Under the pieces are notes generated by a model. The model had not been told where the DNA came from. It made no database searches and worked only from the letters and a program-made list of their open reading frames with translations. Made by a program: the position numbers and the translations under genes. Source: Isochrysis galbana (Eukaryota; Haptophyta; Isochrysidales; Isochrysidaceae). From it: a stretch of DNA of 64,000 nucleotides. The stretch is taken from contig CM030943.1 of assembly GCA_018136815.1 (NCBI GenBank), positions 487,975 through 551,974 of the forward strand. Direction: 5' to 3'. Positions 50,213 through 62,492 of this stretch are shown here, one piece after another (position 1 is the first letter of the stretch; each line of letters begins with the position of its first letter).

Positions 50213-52093
50213 TCACGGCCTGTCTAAACTGGGCTCGAGAGCGACGTCGGGGTCCGAAATGCCTTCAAGATGCGGAAGCAAGTCTCGCCAGGCCGATTGT
50301 ATCCTCTTTGAGTACTCCAACTGAAGTGTGACAAAGCCGACAAGCATTTGCTTGAAGTCGGCCAGTTTCTCTCTCTGAAACCTTGCCATCTCAGCGTCCA
50401 CCCTGGCGGCGACGGTCTCGTACTCCTGCTTCGCGATAGAGTGCACGGACTCCGCCTCGCGCACCTCGGCGGCCGCCTGGCTCACCACATCATCCTTGCT
50501 GGACCTGACCCGCAGTTTCTCGTGGCGCTCGCGCCTGGCGGCGAGCGATCGCGCCGCCTCGTTGACTGACGCAAGTGCCGTCGCCCGAGCGGCGACGGCC
50601 TGCTTGCACGAGCCGATCATCCGGATGTAGTCGCGCATCGGCTCCTCAAAGGCGGCACCCTCGCGTGACGCCTGCTCGTCGTATAAATTGGACATGCGGT
50701 CGACGCACATGCCCATAGTGGAGAGGGACTTGGCAAGGGAGGCGTTGATCTCGGCCTCGCAGTTGGCCAGCTGAGTCAGGCTGAGGCCGAAGCCAGACAT
50801 GGAGCCCGCAAGCGTGCGATGTCGCTCAATAAAACGCTTCGAATGCTTGTGCACCGCGGTGACCTGCGTTTCCATTGCGTCGGCGTAGTTACTCATCTGC
50901 GCACAGGCTACGTCATCCATTGGCTTGAAAGACGAGACGGTGTCACTTGACAACATCGCCCACGAGCGCGAGTACGAAGAAATGAGCCCAGATTTGACGT
51001 CGGTCAGCATGTTCATATACGGAGATGACTTGCTCTGAGGTAGGGGAAGCAGCGCGTCGGCAAGGCGGCACGCGCGGGGCGCGCTCGCAGAGAAGATCAA
51101 TGGGCGCGCACTAGCAGGCACGTACCTGCTTGGATGACTCCTTCCATTGCTCGAGCGTCTCATCTGACGCCTCCAGGAAGGTCTGTAGATCGGGCACCGT
51201 ATGTAGCTGCGGATGCGCAGCCACGCGCTGCAGAAAACGCTGCAGCTGGGCGCGCCGCCCCTCCACCCACTCAGCTGAGCAGCCCACCCCAGACACACGC
51301 ATTGTGGACACCTGCGCCGCGTGCTTCTCGGGGAGCGGCGGCACGATCGTTCCTGGGTACTTTCGCACCAACTGGCTGTGCAGCCAGTCGAAGTCGCGGA
51401 AGCGGCGCGTGACTGAAAACTGACCGTAAGCATACTGCGGCAGCGAGGTTTTGGTGACGACCTCGTACGTAAAGTATGCGTTCATCCCGTCGCCCTGTTT
51501 GCTCGGGTTGGCGACCACCACGTGCAAGTCAGGCGAGCTTGAGCGTGAGCCGCTGGCAGCGCCCCCCATACGAGGCTCGACGGCCTTAGACTCGAAGCGA
51601 GGCGCCGGATGGCTGGCGGATTGAGCCGGTGCTGAGATGTCCAGATCTTGAAAGGATGTCGCCCCAAAATCATGCTCAGTTGACTGCACGGTGGCGAGGT
51701 CAGGTGGCGCAACGGCAGGCGTGACCGAGACCGAAGGCGATTGCGCGGCCAGATCGTCGTCATCACCGTCCTGCGCGCATGAGGGGAGGTACGCAGCGGA
51801 GTGGCATCAATACTCTCGTGGCGGTGGCTGACCGGAGTGTAGTTGTACTCCCCGCCGCGAGGGCGACAATAGTACAGAGGCTCAGGGGCAGCGGTCGTCT
51901 CTGCCGCACTCACCATCAGGTCTGCGGGCTCTGGCGCCGCAAACGGAGCATCCTCTGGAAGCGTAGGTGGTATGCCTGCGAAAGAGGTAAGACCAGCGTC
52001 GCGGAGAGACTCGCTCGTATTGGCCATTGATTGCGCGTCGAAGTACGTGGATCCCGCCGCGGAAGAGCCGAGGCTGAGGGTTGAGTCCGTCAT
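50213..52093 (-). CDS. PX-BAR sorting nexin, SNX1/SNX2-like (3 exons)
   Basis: Exons (minus) 52093-51833, 51770-51126 and 51034-50213, with introns of 62 and 91 bp, all phase 0; 575 residues. SNX1/2-type proteins bind phosphatidylinositol 3-phosphate on endosomes and, as dimers, bend the membrane for retromer-linked sorting. A low-complexity acidic N-terminus comes first. The PX domain (about 165-290) has YFTYEVVTKTSL, the phosphoinositide-binding RRFRDFDWLHSQL, YPGTIVPPLPEKH with the Pro-rich loop, and FLQRVAAHPQL. The BAR domain (about 320-560) is a long helical region beginning WAMLSSDTVSSFKPMDD, with EINASLAKSLSTMGMCVDRM, and ending KQMLVGFVTLQLEYSKRIQS and AWRDLLPHLEG, typical of SNX1-type tails. 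A CT-rich leader (sense strand) precedes the ATG. Confidence 0.92.
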
Positions 52094-52530
52094 CGAGGTG
52101 GGGGGGAGAGGGGGAAGAGAGAGGGAGAGGGTGGGGGAGGGAGGGAGGGCAAAAGAGGAGGGGGTTGTGAGGATCTCGCCGCAGAGAGGGGAGGGAGAGA
52201 GGGGGAGAGGGAGAGAGCGGGAGAGAGGAAGGGAGAGGGGGAGGGCGAGCTCGCCCTGGCTGGCTGGCTGGCAGGGGAGCGAGCGAGGAAGATGAGCCAG
52301 GCAGGGGAGAAGAAGAGGAAGAAGAAGGGGGGGTGGGGGGGGCGGCGGCGGGGGGAAGTCCCGCGCCCTCTCTCTCTCTCGCTCGCGTCGAGCAAGGGCG
52401 ATTTCTCACTGGGAGCAGGATTCCTTTATGTAAAGAGGACCTCCGTCCGTTCGTGGGGCACACGCGCACTCGGCGAATCCCTCTCTCTCTCTCTCTCTCT
52501 CTACTCTCTTGTTCACTCCTCGCGAGATGA
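52094..52530 (-). promoter_or_regulatory. Pyrimidine-rich leader of the sorting nexin gene
   Basis: On the minus strand the ~220 bp before the ATG is CCT/CTC-rich. Beyond a GAAGAAGAAG-like stretch, plus-strand (CT)n appears at 52482-52503, so strand asymmetry holds only near the ATG. Confidence 0.55.
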
Positions 52531-54864
52531 CGGGGGTAAAGCGACCTAAATTTACACGGGAAGGCAATTATTTTTCTTTTACTAGAGGGCTCTAGAGAGG
52601 TCTTTTACCGGGGTGTAGGAAGGTTGAACGAACGGGCTTAAAATAGTTCTGTGGAGGGCTCTTTGGTTCCACAAAATGTAAACTCGCTTCTTTCGAGGGA
52701 TTTTGCAGAGCTGAAACTCTGCTTGAAAGATGGTGGAAGAGCGCACGGAGTTTCAACAATGATGGCGCCAACGCGAGAAAACCCCGTTGGTTTGGTTCGA
52801 CTCCCCTGCAGTGAAAGAAGAAAGAAACTCCCCAAGGTGGTTTACGAGATGGCCGCTGCGACGTACGGTGCGAGCGTGGCACTTCCCTCTCGCCCCCCGC
52901 GCCCTCTCGTCCTCTTGCTTGACCGGTGCCGCGCCTGCGCCACCTCGGCTGCAGCCCGCCCGGCCATCCCCACGCCCCACGTCCGCGACCCATGCCCCAT
53001 GCCTTCCCCTCAGCCCCTTGCCCCTTGCCCCTTGGTTGGGCTTACGTTGCGAGCTTCCTCACACGCCATGACGGTAACGACCTGTGACTCTTGCATGCAT
53101 GTAATTAAATTAAAATAATCAATGTTATATCCTAGCCAACCCCACTAGCTAATTGCACACAACTTTTCCGTCCCGGAATCCCGCCATGCCTGACGAGCCA
53201 GGTGTCCGAGTGATACCGGGGGGTGGGGGCACTGCCCCCTCCCCTCGATATTTGTCCTCCCCCCAGTGCACGCACCGACCAGGCGCACCCCAGCGCGTCC
53301 TCTCCTCGAGTCCACGCTGGGGGAAAACCCCTTTCGGGTAAAAGCAACGCGGGGGGGGGGGGCACTCGTGAGATAGGGGCCCGGAAGCGCTAATCTCCCT
53401 CGCTAGTGCGAGTGGCCACGGCGAGCCGCGGCCCTTCCCTCCTGGCTCTGGCGCCCCCGTCTTCTCTTACCCAAACGGGGCGAGAAGACACGTTACTGCC
53501 GGAGGGGAGAGCTGTTGCTCCCGCCCCAAATTTCGCAAATATTTTGCGAGGCGCGAGCGCTCCCGCGCTCGCGCGCTAGCCTGACCTAGCTACCTATACA
53601 TAACCATATAGCATATTGCATATAGCCCCGCCGCCGCTGCTATCTGTATTTGGCTACATGAATGGGCTTTTCACTTTTCACCTAGATAGATAGAGCGAGG
53701 ATTGACACTCATTGACTCTCGTTTGCGCAACGTTAATTATTAAAGTACTTGCACAATGACACACATCACACACGTACTCTACTAACGTATTACTCACTCC
53801 TTACTCAAGGTCACCGGTGTGATTATACCGCAACATCAACCCACATTGAATCTGATCGGCCAAGGCACTCATTTGTCCATCGCCAAACATGATGGTCTGC
53901 GGTCTGCGGTCTGCGGATCGCGCTCGCGCTCTCTCGCTCTCTTCTCTCCGCCGCCCCCGCGGCCCGCGGCTCCCCCCCCCCTCTCCCGCCTTTACTACCC
54001 CTCCTCCTCTCCCGCCCTTTCTTACCCCCCCTCTCCCGCCCTTCACTCTTAGCCTACCCTACCCTCTCCCCTCCCTCTCCCGCCTCCCGCCCTCACTACT
54101 TACTAACCCCCCCCGCCCCCCGCCCTTCTCCCTAGGTATAGGAGCCCCCCTTCCCCTAAGTTAAAGTTAGGATATGGATATGGGGGATGGGGTGATGGGA
54201 GTGATGGGGGGGGGGGGGGGCTGCAGGAGCCCCCAAATTTTGCGAGGGCGCTGCAGGAGCCCCCCAAATTTTGCGAAATTTCGCCCCGAAATCTGTGAGT
54301 AAACCCACCCCCAAAATTTGAAAAAAAAATCCGAAATCCTGACCTGGGCCTACCGGGCACGAACAGCTAGCTGCCTGTGCGGGTGCGGTCGCCCCCGGAG
54401 CGGGCGGAAGCCGGCCTTCGTCACCTCCGCGTTCGGCTTCACCGGCTGGGGGAGGAGGCGGAGACGCCCATCCGCGGGCAGCCCCATGGCGGGGGGCCGA
54501 GGGGGTGGAGAGGGGGAGGGTGGGGGTGGAGAGGGGAGAGGGGGGGGGGGGGAAGAGAGATTTACCGGCGTCCATTTTCTCATGGTAAACTTTCTCATGG
54601 TAACCATCAACTCGCAAGACAGCCGTCGACGGCTGCGTGCCCCCCTCGGCTCTCCGCTCACTCCCTTGTGATTACATGAATAAGTATGATGTTTTATGGA
54701 ATTACATGACGTCAGTAGCTACTCGCCCTCTCGCGATCCATAATACAAGCAAACACTACAGCGCGCGGAGACAGATGACAGATGTCCGTTATCATACGAA
54801 AACAGGAGTTTCATTGAAGAAACCAAATGAAGGGGAACGGAGCGAGAGAGATCGAATTGAGGCG
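52531..54864. other. Gene-poor stretch, no gene seen
   Basis: Frames at 52651-53118 and 54156-54617 are low-complexity. Contains a C-rich run at about 53970-54130 and, at about 54221-54285, two tandem copies of CTGCAGGAGCCCCC with AAATTTTGCG. No RNA gene recognised. Confidence 0.4.
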
Positions 54865-55060
54865 ATTCTCTGCAACGGTATCTGGATATATGACGGATAC
54901 CCGGGTACCTGGAAGTATCTGGTATGCCAGGATTTTCTATCTGGATATCTGGATATCCGGCTGCCTGGTAGCGCGGCGCACGATCCCTATCTGGATACCT
55001 GGATCTGGCTGCTCAATAGGCAAAGATACCTATTATCTGGATATCTGGTAAACCGGTTAC
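54865..55060. repeat. Degenerate TATCTGGA-type tandem repeat
   Basis: The octamer-like words TATCTGGATA and ACCTGGA recur at least ten times in 190 bp (for example TATCTGGATATCTGGATATC near 54939). The spacing is irregular, as in a decayed minisatellite. Confidence 0.7.
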
Positions 55061-55080
55061 GGGTCTTACCTCCGTCCCTC

Positions 55081-55250
55081 CGATTCGCGCTCCGTGCCAC
55101 TCTCCCGTCCATTTCACATGCCCGTCCTTTGCCCTCCCCGTTCTCCCGATGAGCCCGTTCTGGGCTCCCCGGATGAGCCGTGTGCCGCGCTAGCCGCCGG
55201 TGCGCCTCCGCGACTCGTTTCCAAGGAGGAAACGAAAACTTGCTCCGACA
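55081..55250 (+). repeat. Dispersed ~170-bp repeat, copy 2 (pair at 39461)
   Basis: Same order of blocks as 39461-39636: CCGATGAGCCCGTTC, GGGCTCCCCGGATGAGC, GCTAGCCGCCGGTGCGCC, CGCGACTCGTTTCC. It lacks the inner CGGTGCGC duplication of copy 1, and its terminal hairpin is imperfect. Confidence 0.85.
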
Positions 55251-56697
55251 CAAAGGCGATGTCGGTGGGACCACGGGAGTGTGGGAGTGAACAGTAGCTT
55301 AGCGGACACCTTCAAGAATGCTTTTAAAAGTATATCTAGTTGTGTGCGGCGTTCACACCGGCTCCGGGATTTCTACTTCCACTGAAAATTTGCGACAACT
55401 ATAGACGTTCCAAACAAGGACCTCAAGGACAACGGATAAACTATTAGACTAACTGATAAACAGACCACGGCATAGCTGCAACAAAAGAGCATGGCGGAGA
55501 GAGCAGATGACAAGAGTGAGACGTCAAAACGCAAGACAACATCATACGTTGAGCGAATATGAACGTTTTCACAACAAATCCATCCTTCTGCCGTCCTCCC
55601 GTGATTGCTGCATAGCTCGGCTTAGCACAAAGCAAACGAATAAGGGCAGCATCTTTGGCAGTGTAACTAGAGCACATCCTGATTGCGCATGGGGGTAAGC
55701 CCAGCTTACCGTCCGAGCTCAAAGCTGCTGCTTCAACCTCCTTAGCTCGTGCACCGCCGACCTCGTATGAACAAGGTCTAGCGATCGCAACAGAGCACGC
55801 CGAAGAGCCCTTTGCACAAAGAGAAAGGGCAGCATGCACGGGATCGGAGCGAAACTGTTTGGCCCGCCAATGCAAGTGAGCTACACATGCTGAGAGTAAA
55901 AGCCGGTGGCAAGGAACAACCCGCACAGCGGCGCAGGAGAACCTAGCTGCGAAATAGCACTATAGTGTGAGCGGCGCTCCTCCGGTGATGGGACGCTGCA
56001 AAAGTGCGCCTAGAGCCATGCAAAAAACAGAAGCATTGCGAAAGCAAGAGGACGAATAGCATTTACGAGGCCAACGAAGAGGGGGAACGGCATCAACAAT
56101 TGGATGGCTGAACGGAAGCAAAATGAGAACAATATCGACTGCCAGCCAAAAGCTAGTATCGAGAGGGGCGAGGGATGAGGTGCTGATTGAGGAGCTTGGC
56201 GGATGCTCCTCCCCTAAAGTGGGCCTCGGCGGCGCAAGCAGCGGCTGCGTTCTCGTCGATGGTGACGAAAGACGAAGGCGAGGCCGAGGCGGGGGACGTT
56301 GCGTAGACGGAAACGGTGAACACGATTGCCGAAGCCAGTATGGACACAAGCAATGATGAGTACCGCTTGCTTGGCGGCACGGTCCTAATAGCTGCGCGAG
56401 CGCAGAGCCCCAGGGTTGCCCCGGGAACGGTGTGATGAATGCAGCACGAGCCTTGCATCCAGCGTAGCAGACATGGAAGGCTGAACGAGAGAAGAAGAAG
56501 CAGCCGCGTCCAGCAGGGTGCGTGTGCTGCAGCTGGGCGAGACCGCGACTTGCGGTAAACACGAATAAGGCAACGGCTTTGCCGTCGCGCCTCCATGGCA
56601 CCTGGTCAGATGGGCGAGCTTGGGAACTTGTGCAACGTGCCCGTGACGACCTATCCCAGAGCCAGGAGTGACGGGGAAGACGCAGGCGTCGGGCCGT
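55251..56697. other. No recognisable gene
   Basis: Two minus-strand frames (55926-55444, 160 codons; 56601-55960, 213 codons) and overlapping frames on the same stretch have ordinary composition, but no domain and no clear start context. Either could be an exon of an unrecognised gene; the 3'-UTR of the PAS gene also lies here. Confidence 0.35.
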
Positions 56698-57213
56698 CTA
56701 GATGGGCTCAGTTTCGGAGATACACCCATTGGAGTCCTCAGCGCCCAAGAAGACCGTGGCGTCTGGGTCCTGCAAGTCGAGGACGGTCGGCGGAACGCAG
56801 ACGACGATGGCGCGAAGGATTTTCCGCCCCTCCTCGTCGAGGAGCTGGAGCGGCATGGGCATGCTGCTGGACACGAGCCTTACGATCCGGATCGAGACGT
56901 GGGTAGGAGGCTCTTCGAGGAGTGACCCGACAGGGGTCGCGGTAATAATGGCATCAAATGGGGGCTCGCCGGTGGCGGAGAGCTTGACGCGGTCGGTGAA
57001 GTGAGTGCAGGAGGCTACCTTTTCGCGCACTTCCTCCATCCTCTCGGGATCCAGCCAAAGCAACTCGGAGAGGTCCTTGTCTGCCAGCTCAGTGAACCGC
57101 TTCCCATTGAGCGTGTAGACTGCGCTGCTCGCATGGACGATGCGCAGGCTCTTGGCGTCGAGGAGGACGCGCGCCTCTCGTGTCAAGCCGATGGCGTCTT
57201 CGAGGCGTATCAT
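56698..57213 (-). CDS. Small PAS-like domain protein
   Basis: ATG at 57213 opens a 171-residue frame. The segment DAKSLRIVHASSAVYTLNGK has the strand-helix pattern of a PAS domain (a small-ligand or signal-sensing fold), followed by FTELADKDLSELL and, farther on, strand-like pieces such as FDAIITATPV and VSIRIVRLV. The photoreceptor LOV motif NCRFLQ is absent, so flavin-cysteine chemistry is not expected. The last ~35 residues are acidic and carry no known domain. The leader on the minus strand is CT/CCCC-rich as at other genes here. The frame stays open upstream to 57372, but that part is Pro/Ser-rich leader translation. There could be further exons; as it stands it is a stand-alone sensor-like protein of unknown partner. 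Confidence 0.6.
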   Translation of the reverse strand: MIRLEDAIGLTREARVLLDAKSLRIVHASSAVYTLNGKRFTELADKDLSELLWLDPERMEEVREKVASCTHFTDRVKLSATGEPPFDAIITATPVGSLLEEPPTHVSIRIVRLVSSSMPMPLQLLDEEGRKILRAIVVCVPPTVLDLQDPDATVFLGAEDSNGCISETEPI

Positions 57214-59359
57214 CCCGCGACGCAGGGGCGAGAGAGCGCTCGGAGAGGGTGGAGCGCGGGGAGAGGGATGGGGAAGGTGGGGAGGGGGTTGAGAGGCCCG
57301 CGGGGCCCGCGTCCACCTTCTGGGGTCTTTGAGGGGTGCGGGTGAGAAGGCTCGCAGATGTTTTGGGCGCACAGCTCCGGGCGGAGTGGTGAGAATTCCC
57401 TTATGGAGTCCTCATCAAACGCGCGCGTCTGCCACCTTCGCAAACATTGGCGGCCGACGAGATTGTTTGCGCAGCCGTGGGCGTCGATTCGTCAACGCGT
57501 TCGAACCCTTGATGAGACTATGTTGCTGCCTTCTTGGGGGAGAAGCCGCTTCTCTCTCTTCTCTCGAGGTTTCCTCCAAGCTGCCCCGGGGGGGGGGGGG
57601 GGGGGGGTCTCGCCCTCCTCTTTCCCTCTCTCTTCTCTCCCTCTTCCCCTCGTCCCCCCCCCCCCCCCGCGCGTGATGAGCGCGCTCGCGGCGGGGGATC
57701 CCGCGCCCTTACGGCCCTACTCTTGCACTAGGAGAAGAGGTTCTTCCGGAGACGAGAGAGCCTCGTGACGAGGAGAGGAACGCCGGGAGGGGCCCGCCGA
57801 GGTCGTGATGAGGCGCTTGCGAGCCGCGCGGGGGGAAGCGAGCGCCTCCGTCTTCGAGAGGGAGGGAGGTGACCGCCATTCGTCCCCCCCCCCCCCGCCC
57901 CCCCCGCCCCATCTCATCTCTTCTCTCATCACGCCACCGCCAGGACGAGAAGCTTGGGCACTCTTCGCATCGCGACGGAGAGAGAGAAGAGGGCTCGCCA
58001 CAACTCTGTCACCAGCGGCCCCCCACAGCGCCACCTCACCTCTGCGCCTCTGCGCCGTTGGGGCGCCTACGTGAGAATTCCACATCCTTCTAATCTCTCC
58101 CTTTCACCCTCGGCCCCGTCACGTTCTGACTTGTGGGTCATCTCTTCTCCTCGGATAAAAGTATAATAATCAACTTCTTCAGAGTTTCCGAACCCGACAG
58201 GCAAAATAAAAACACACGTAAACGAATTCACACCACACATGCTCACATACATCAATGCATCACGAACATGAACATGTCGCTCATCATCGCTAAACGATTA
58301 TATGTTATATGTGAAATATTGAATATTGCTCAACAGAGACGGAGACGGATGTCAACTAAGTTTATACTCGGTTCACCCATGCCATGGGGGGGCACGAGCC
58401 CCCTCCCCCCCTCTCCACCTCTCCCCTGCTGTGGCTGTGGGGCGGAGGAATCACCCACCCTCCTGGCTCCTGGCTCCTGGCAGTGATCAGTGATGGGTGA
58501 TGGGATGTCAAGTTGATATCAGGTTTAGGTTTAGATGCCCTGAAGAAACCAGATACCATGATACTACCTTGGCCCCGGCCAGGTTTTCGCGTCTGACTTG
58601 CCCAAATTTCTTTCGAAGATTTCGGTGTTTTTGCACTGATTTTCGGACAGGCTTGCCCTAATTTTCGCGAATTTTTGGTATTTCGAGATTCGAGCAAGCC
58701 CCACCGCCTACGCACCGCCGCACCCGTGCTACCTTGCCTTAGACCGTAGACGAGCTCACAGAGTAATTGGAATTGGTAATTGGATTGGATCAATGGTCAT
58801 ACATTATTTTAATGTTTCTATCTATACGTATACGTGTATACGTTGTTAGGCAACACACTCACACTCAGAGCGCACACATTACTAAAACGATCTCGAACAC
58901 ATCGACCCATCAACCCACCACCCGCTTGTTGTAGCGGCTCATCGAAGAGGCTTTTGCCGCAAGTGATCCGACAGGACACACGAATGTTGCTCACCATACA
59001 TCTCACTATCTCACTGAAGAAAAAACTTCGGACCAGCACCTTCCCAATTGGAAAAAAAAATTATTTGAGGGCAATGAGGCAGGAGCAAGGCCGGCGGCAG
59101 GCGCGGCGAAGGAGACCACTTCGGAGGTGCTGATGGGCTTCAGCCCGTCAGCAGAGGAAGGCGGGCAGGCGGGCTTGAGAGGACGGCAGCGAGAGCGACA
59201 TCGAGCGAGCGGCAAGAGGCGAGGAGAAGAGAGAAGCCTAACGAGTGTCGATTCGCGAATGCGACAGGCTGTCACAGGATGCTCCTTGACTGTCCCGACC
59301 CTCGCCCCGCAGGATTCGCCCGGGCTCGCGACTGACGAGGAGCTGGAGCACTCATACGA
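57214..59359. other. Gene-poor stretch with homopolymer runs and one dispersed repeat copy
   Basis: G run at 57585-57607 and C runs near 57654-57668 and 57886-57906. Frames (57329-57768 and 58085-57717) are low-complexity. G6/C6 hairpin repeat copy 3 lies at 58353-58412. No gene supported. Confidence 0.45.
58353..58412 (+). repeat. Dispersed G6/C6-hairpin repeat, copy 3
   Basis: CAACTAAGTTTATACTCGGT, TTCACCCATG, then GGGGGGGCACGAGCCCCC. The hexamer runs form a stem around the CACGAG loop. Confidence 0.75.
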
Positions 59360-61457
59360 ATGGGATCACTCACGGGAGCGCAGGTCCCCAAGACGCTAGC
59401 TTATCTTAAAACACTCGGCGAAGGCGAATTTGCAACCATACTAGGAGTCCCATTCTGGGAAGGACTAGACAATGACTCCTTCTGGGAGAAGCTATACGCC
59501 AAGCTTAAAAAGAAAGTCGCAACATGGAAGGGAATGACGAGTCTCTCCATTCATGGAAGGATCCTACTAGTGAACTTCATAATATACGGGACGCCGAGAT
59601 ATTGGCTGTCCACGTCCACCCCGCCGGCGTGGTTCATGGAGGCCATAGATTCTGACGTTCAAACCATACTATGGGACAGATCTCCCCGAATACAGGCGGA
59701 CGAGTTAGGCTCCTCACAAGAGGGCATAAAATGGATAACCCTTCCGGCGTACCCGAGAGTGGGGACGAGAGAAGACGGGCCCCTATTGGGTGTCGGACTA
59801 CTCCCCATGGCCGAACACACGCGAGCGCTCCAAGCGATATGGATAGCTCGTTACCTCAACCCGTCAACGGCGGAATGGAAATCGGTCTTAGACTAATGGT
59901 TCAGCCGTACCCCCTTAGGGCGCGCGGCGGTCTTCGCGAAGGTCGACGTGAAGAGCCTCACGGCTAGCATTCGAGGTAATACCACGCTCCCGGCCTTTTG
60001 GAAACATGCGCTCGAGAACTTTAGACGGATTAACTTCCATAGGGAAACAAACACACGGGAAGGAACCCAGGGCTCCCCGATATGGCACGATCTTTTCTAC
60101 ATACCTCCGGCGATTCACCATACACATAGGTCAAAATGGGAGTCTCTACAGACAGTTATCGTACATAATACTATTAACCCGGATACGGGAGACATATACA
60201 CTACAGAGGAATGCGCGGCTTACTTGCCGGACGGAGAACGGTGGATACGCCATAGAGGAAATTACATTTCAGTAGCCCCCTTTCTTAAGTCGTGGGAAAA
60301 GATAGCTGAATGGACTAGATCGAGACTAGCAGATACCACATCTGACTATATGGACCTTCTTAGAAAACAAGTGAAGCCCCCGCCTCCTCCTCCGGAGGAG
60401 CAAGAGTTAGCCCCTCAGGAGGATCCGGACGCACACGATCTAGGCGACATTCTAGTGGACATAGACCATAACTTCTATCTGCGCCGAAGAGGCGATTACC
60501 ACAAAGTTCAGCTAAATGTTATGGGAGAGCCCCACATCCACGAGCGGATCAGCCCGCAACTATTGCCCAACGAGCTATTCACCCCACTGAAGTGGGGACG
60601 AGCGTACGACGGCCCGGCGGAAACAGCGTATCCGTTACCTCAAGAGTACACGCTAAAAGGCACGCAAACTACGCTAGAGGAGGTGAGTGTCAGGGTCTTG
60701 ACTAAAGCGTTCCTCGCGCTGAGGAAGACAAAAGCACAAAAATCCACGCTAAGATGGGAAAAAAGGCTACCGGTCCTCTCGGGAAAGTGGAAACAAGTGT
60801 CGCAACTGTACAAATATAACTTTTTAACACCTAGGGACTCCTATCTGCACTTTAAACATATTCTACATAGGAGAATAGCTACGGCGAACCGTTTTGCCGA
60901 CGGTCCGACATGCCGCTTTTGTGGCATAGCCCCCGAGAGTTCCACTCACTTGGCCTCATGTATCGCGACGGAGCCCGTCTTTGAATTCATAGAAGGACTT
61001 TTAGGGATTTGCTTTAAACCGGGATCCGAAATACCCCAACGACTTTTCTGCTATCAGGTGGACAGACCGCACCCCTCCTCGGGATACTGCTTAGGTATCT
61101 TGGCGTGGAGGTATATCCTGACTGACTTCTATAACATCCAGTATGGCAACGCGGACGGCAGGTCCGTCAGGTCGATCTTAAGAGCGATCCTCACGAGATA
61201 TCACCTGTTAGTAACGGCGAAAGTCGGTTTCTTTCAGAGGCTAAAAAAACAACGGGAGAATATGGGGTTACACGCCCCGAGCAACAAACACATTAAGAAA
61301 ATGATAAGCCCGCTGTACACGGTGGACAAGGATTTCAACATAGGAACGTCGGAGGACCTCTTGCAAGCGGCAAGGGGGCTGGACCTACGACACATCACCT
61401 AAAGAAGCTAAATCTCTGGGTAGGAAGTAGGAATCACAGCAGTTATTAAAAAAAAAA
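59360..61457 (+). mobile_element. 5'-truncated LINE: C-terminal part of the ORF, one nonsense codon, polyA tail
   Basis: One frame (59360-61402) encodes the part of a non-LTR retrotransposon protein that follows the RT active site. ILGVPFWEGLDNDSFWEKLY and WKGMTSLSIHGRILLVNFII are the typical 'thumb' blocks with the L-S-L-x-G-R motif. In the tail, CRFCGIAPESSTHLASC is the CCHC-type zinc knuckle near the C-terminus. The frame is broken only by TAA at 59894-59896, after which it continues in the same phase for 501 codons. The RT catalytic motifs upstream are missing, so the copy is truncated at its 5' end, as is usual for LINE insertions. About 45 bp after the final stop is an A10 run (61448-61457), the probable tail. 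Target duplication not found. Confidence 0.88.
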
Positions 61458-62492
61458 GGAGCCTAAAGTACTTAAGGGAGAATAACCAAAGCTAACACCG
61501 AAATCAAAGGACGAGCCACAGTCTCCCGCCCCCTTCTCTCCAACTCCTGGCCGAAGCAGCGCGCGCGGCCTCCCCGGAACCAGCTTCTCCGCTAATGAGG
61601 GAACTGGGGAAGGGGGAGGGGGTTGTTAGGGGTTAAGGTTGGGTAGTAGGGAGGTACACTAGCACACTGCCTCACGCCGCACACGTAGCGGGGTTTTTTA
61701 AGAAGATTTTTTTCTCTCTCTATGTTTTCGTCGGCTCCTTTCTTAGCAATCTAGAAATGTAATTTAAGCTAGCCTGCAGCGTGCTCTGCGACGGCGCGGC
61801 GCGCGCGGCCGATCATGCAGTGCACTATGGAGTTGATACCTGTTTACCGGATACGTCGCCAATCAAGACCGAGACCGAGGCCGCCACCAGCCCGGTAGGC
61901 GTAGGAGGACGGAGGGACCCGCTCCGCGGACTGGCCTGTGCGGGCCAGTGAGGGAGAGGCGCGAGCCTGTGTGGGGAAGGGTCTGGGTGGTGGTGCGTAT
62001 TGTGTGCCCCTAGCATTCCATGCAACCATAAGCTTATACCATAAGGCATGGGCATGGCGAGGGAGGGCGACGGGGAGGGTTGCCCCCCCCCGGTGGCCAG
62101 TGGTGGAGAGAGTGGGGGGGGGAGCATGCCCCCCCATGAGTGAAGTAAGTACAAACTTAGTTGGGGGCTCCTGTGCGTAGTAGCTAGGCATCGCTTCAGA
62201 ATTTTTTTCGCTCCCTTGGGTAGTCAAACCACAAACCAACTTGCCCACTAGGAATAGGCGCAACGGAGTCGGACGAGGCAAGAAGCACAAAACCGCAGAT
62301 GGCGGAAATGTTGCGGGTGCCAACGAGCGCTCGGGGCTGGGGCCCTTTGCTCGCGCAGCCGACTGCTCACCTTTCCGTCGCCCTTATTAGCGGCGCGCGA
62401 CATTGACAGCTGTCATTCGATTGTTTCTTGACCATCTGATATAGCGATGTCATGATTGAAGATCTTGGTTGGGGTGACATGCAATCGGCCGG
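61458..62492. other. Intergenic, with one reversed dispersed repeat copy
   Basis: No gene seen. The minus-strand G6/C6 hairpin repeat copy lies at about 62100-62165. Other frames (61844-62323) are repeat-derived. Probably holds the 3'-UTR of the gene to the right. Confidence 0.45.
62100..62165 (-). repeat. Dispersed G6/C6-hairpin repeat, copy 4 (reverse orientation)
   Basis: On the minus strand: CAACTAAGTTTGTACTTACT, TTCACTCATG, then GGGGGGGCATGCTCCCCCCC. The loop is CATGCT here instead of CACGAG, but the stem is kept. Confidence 0.7.
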
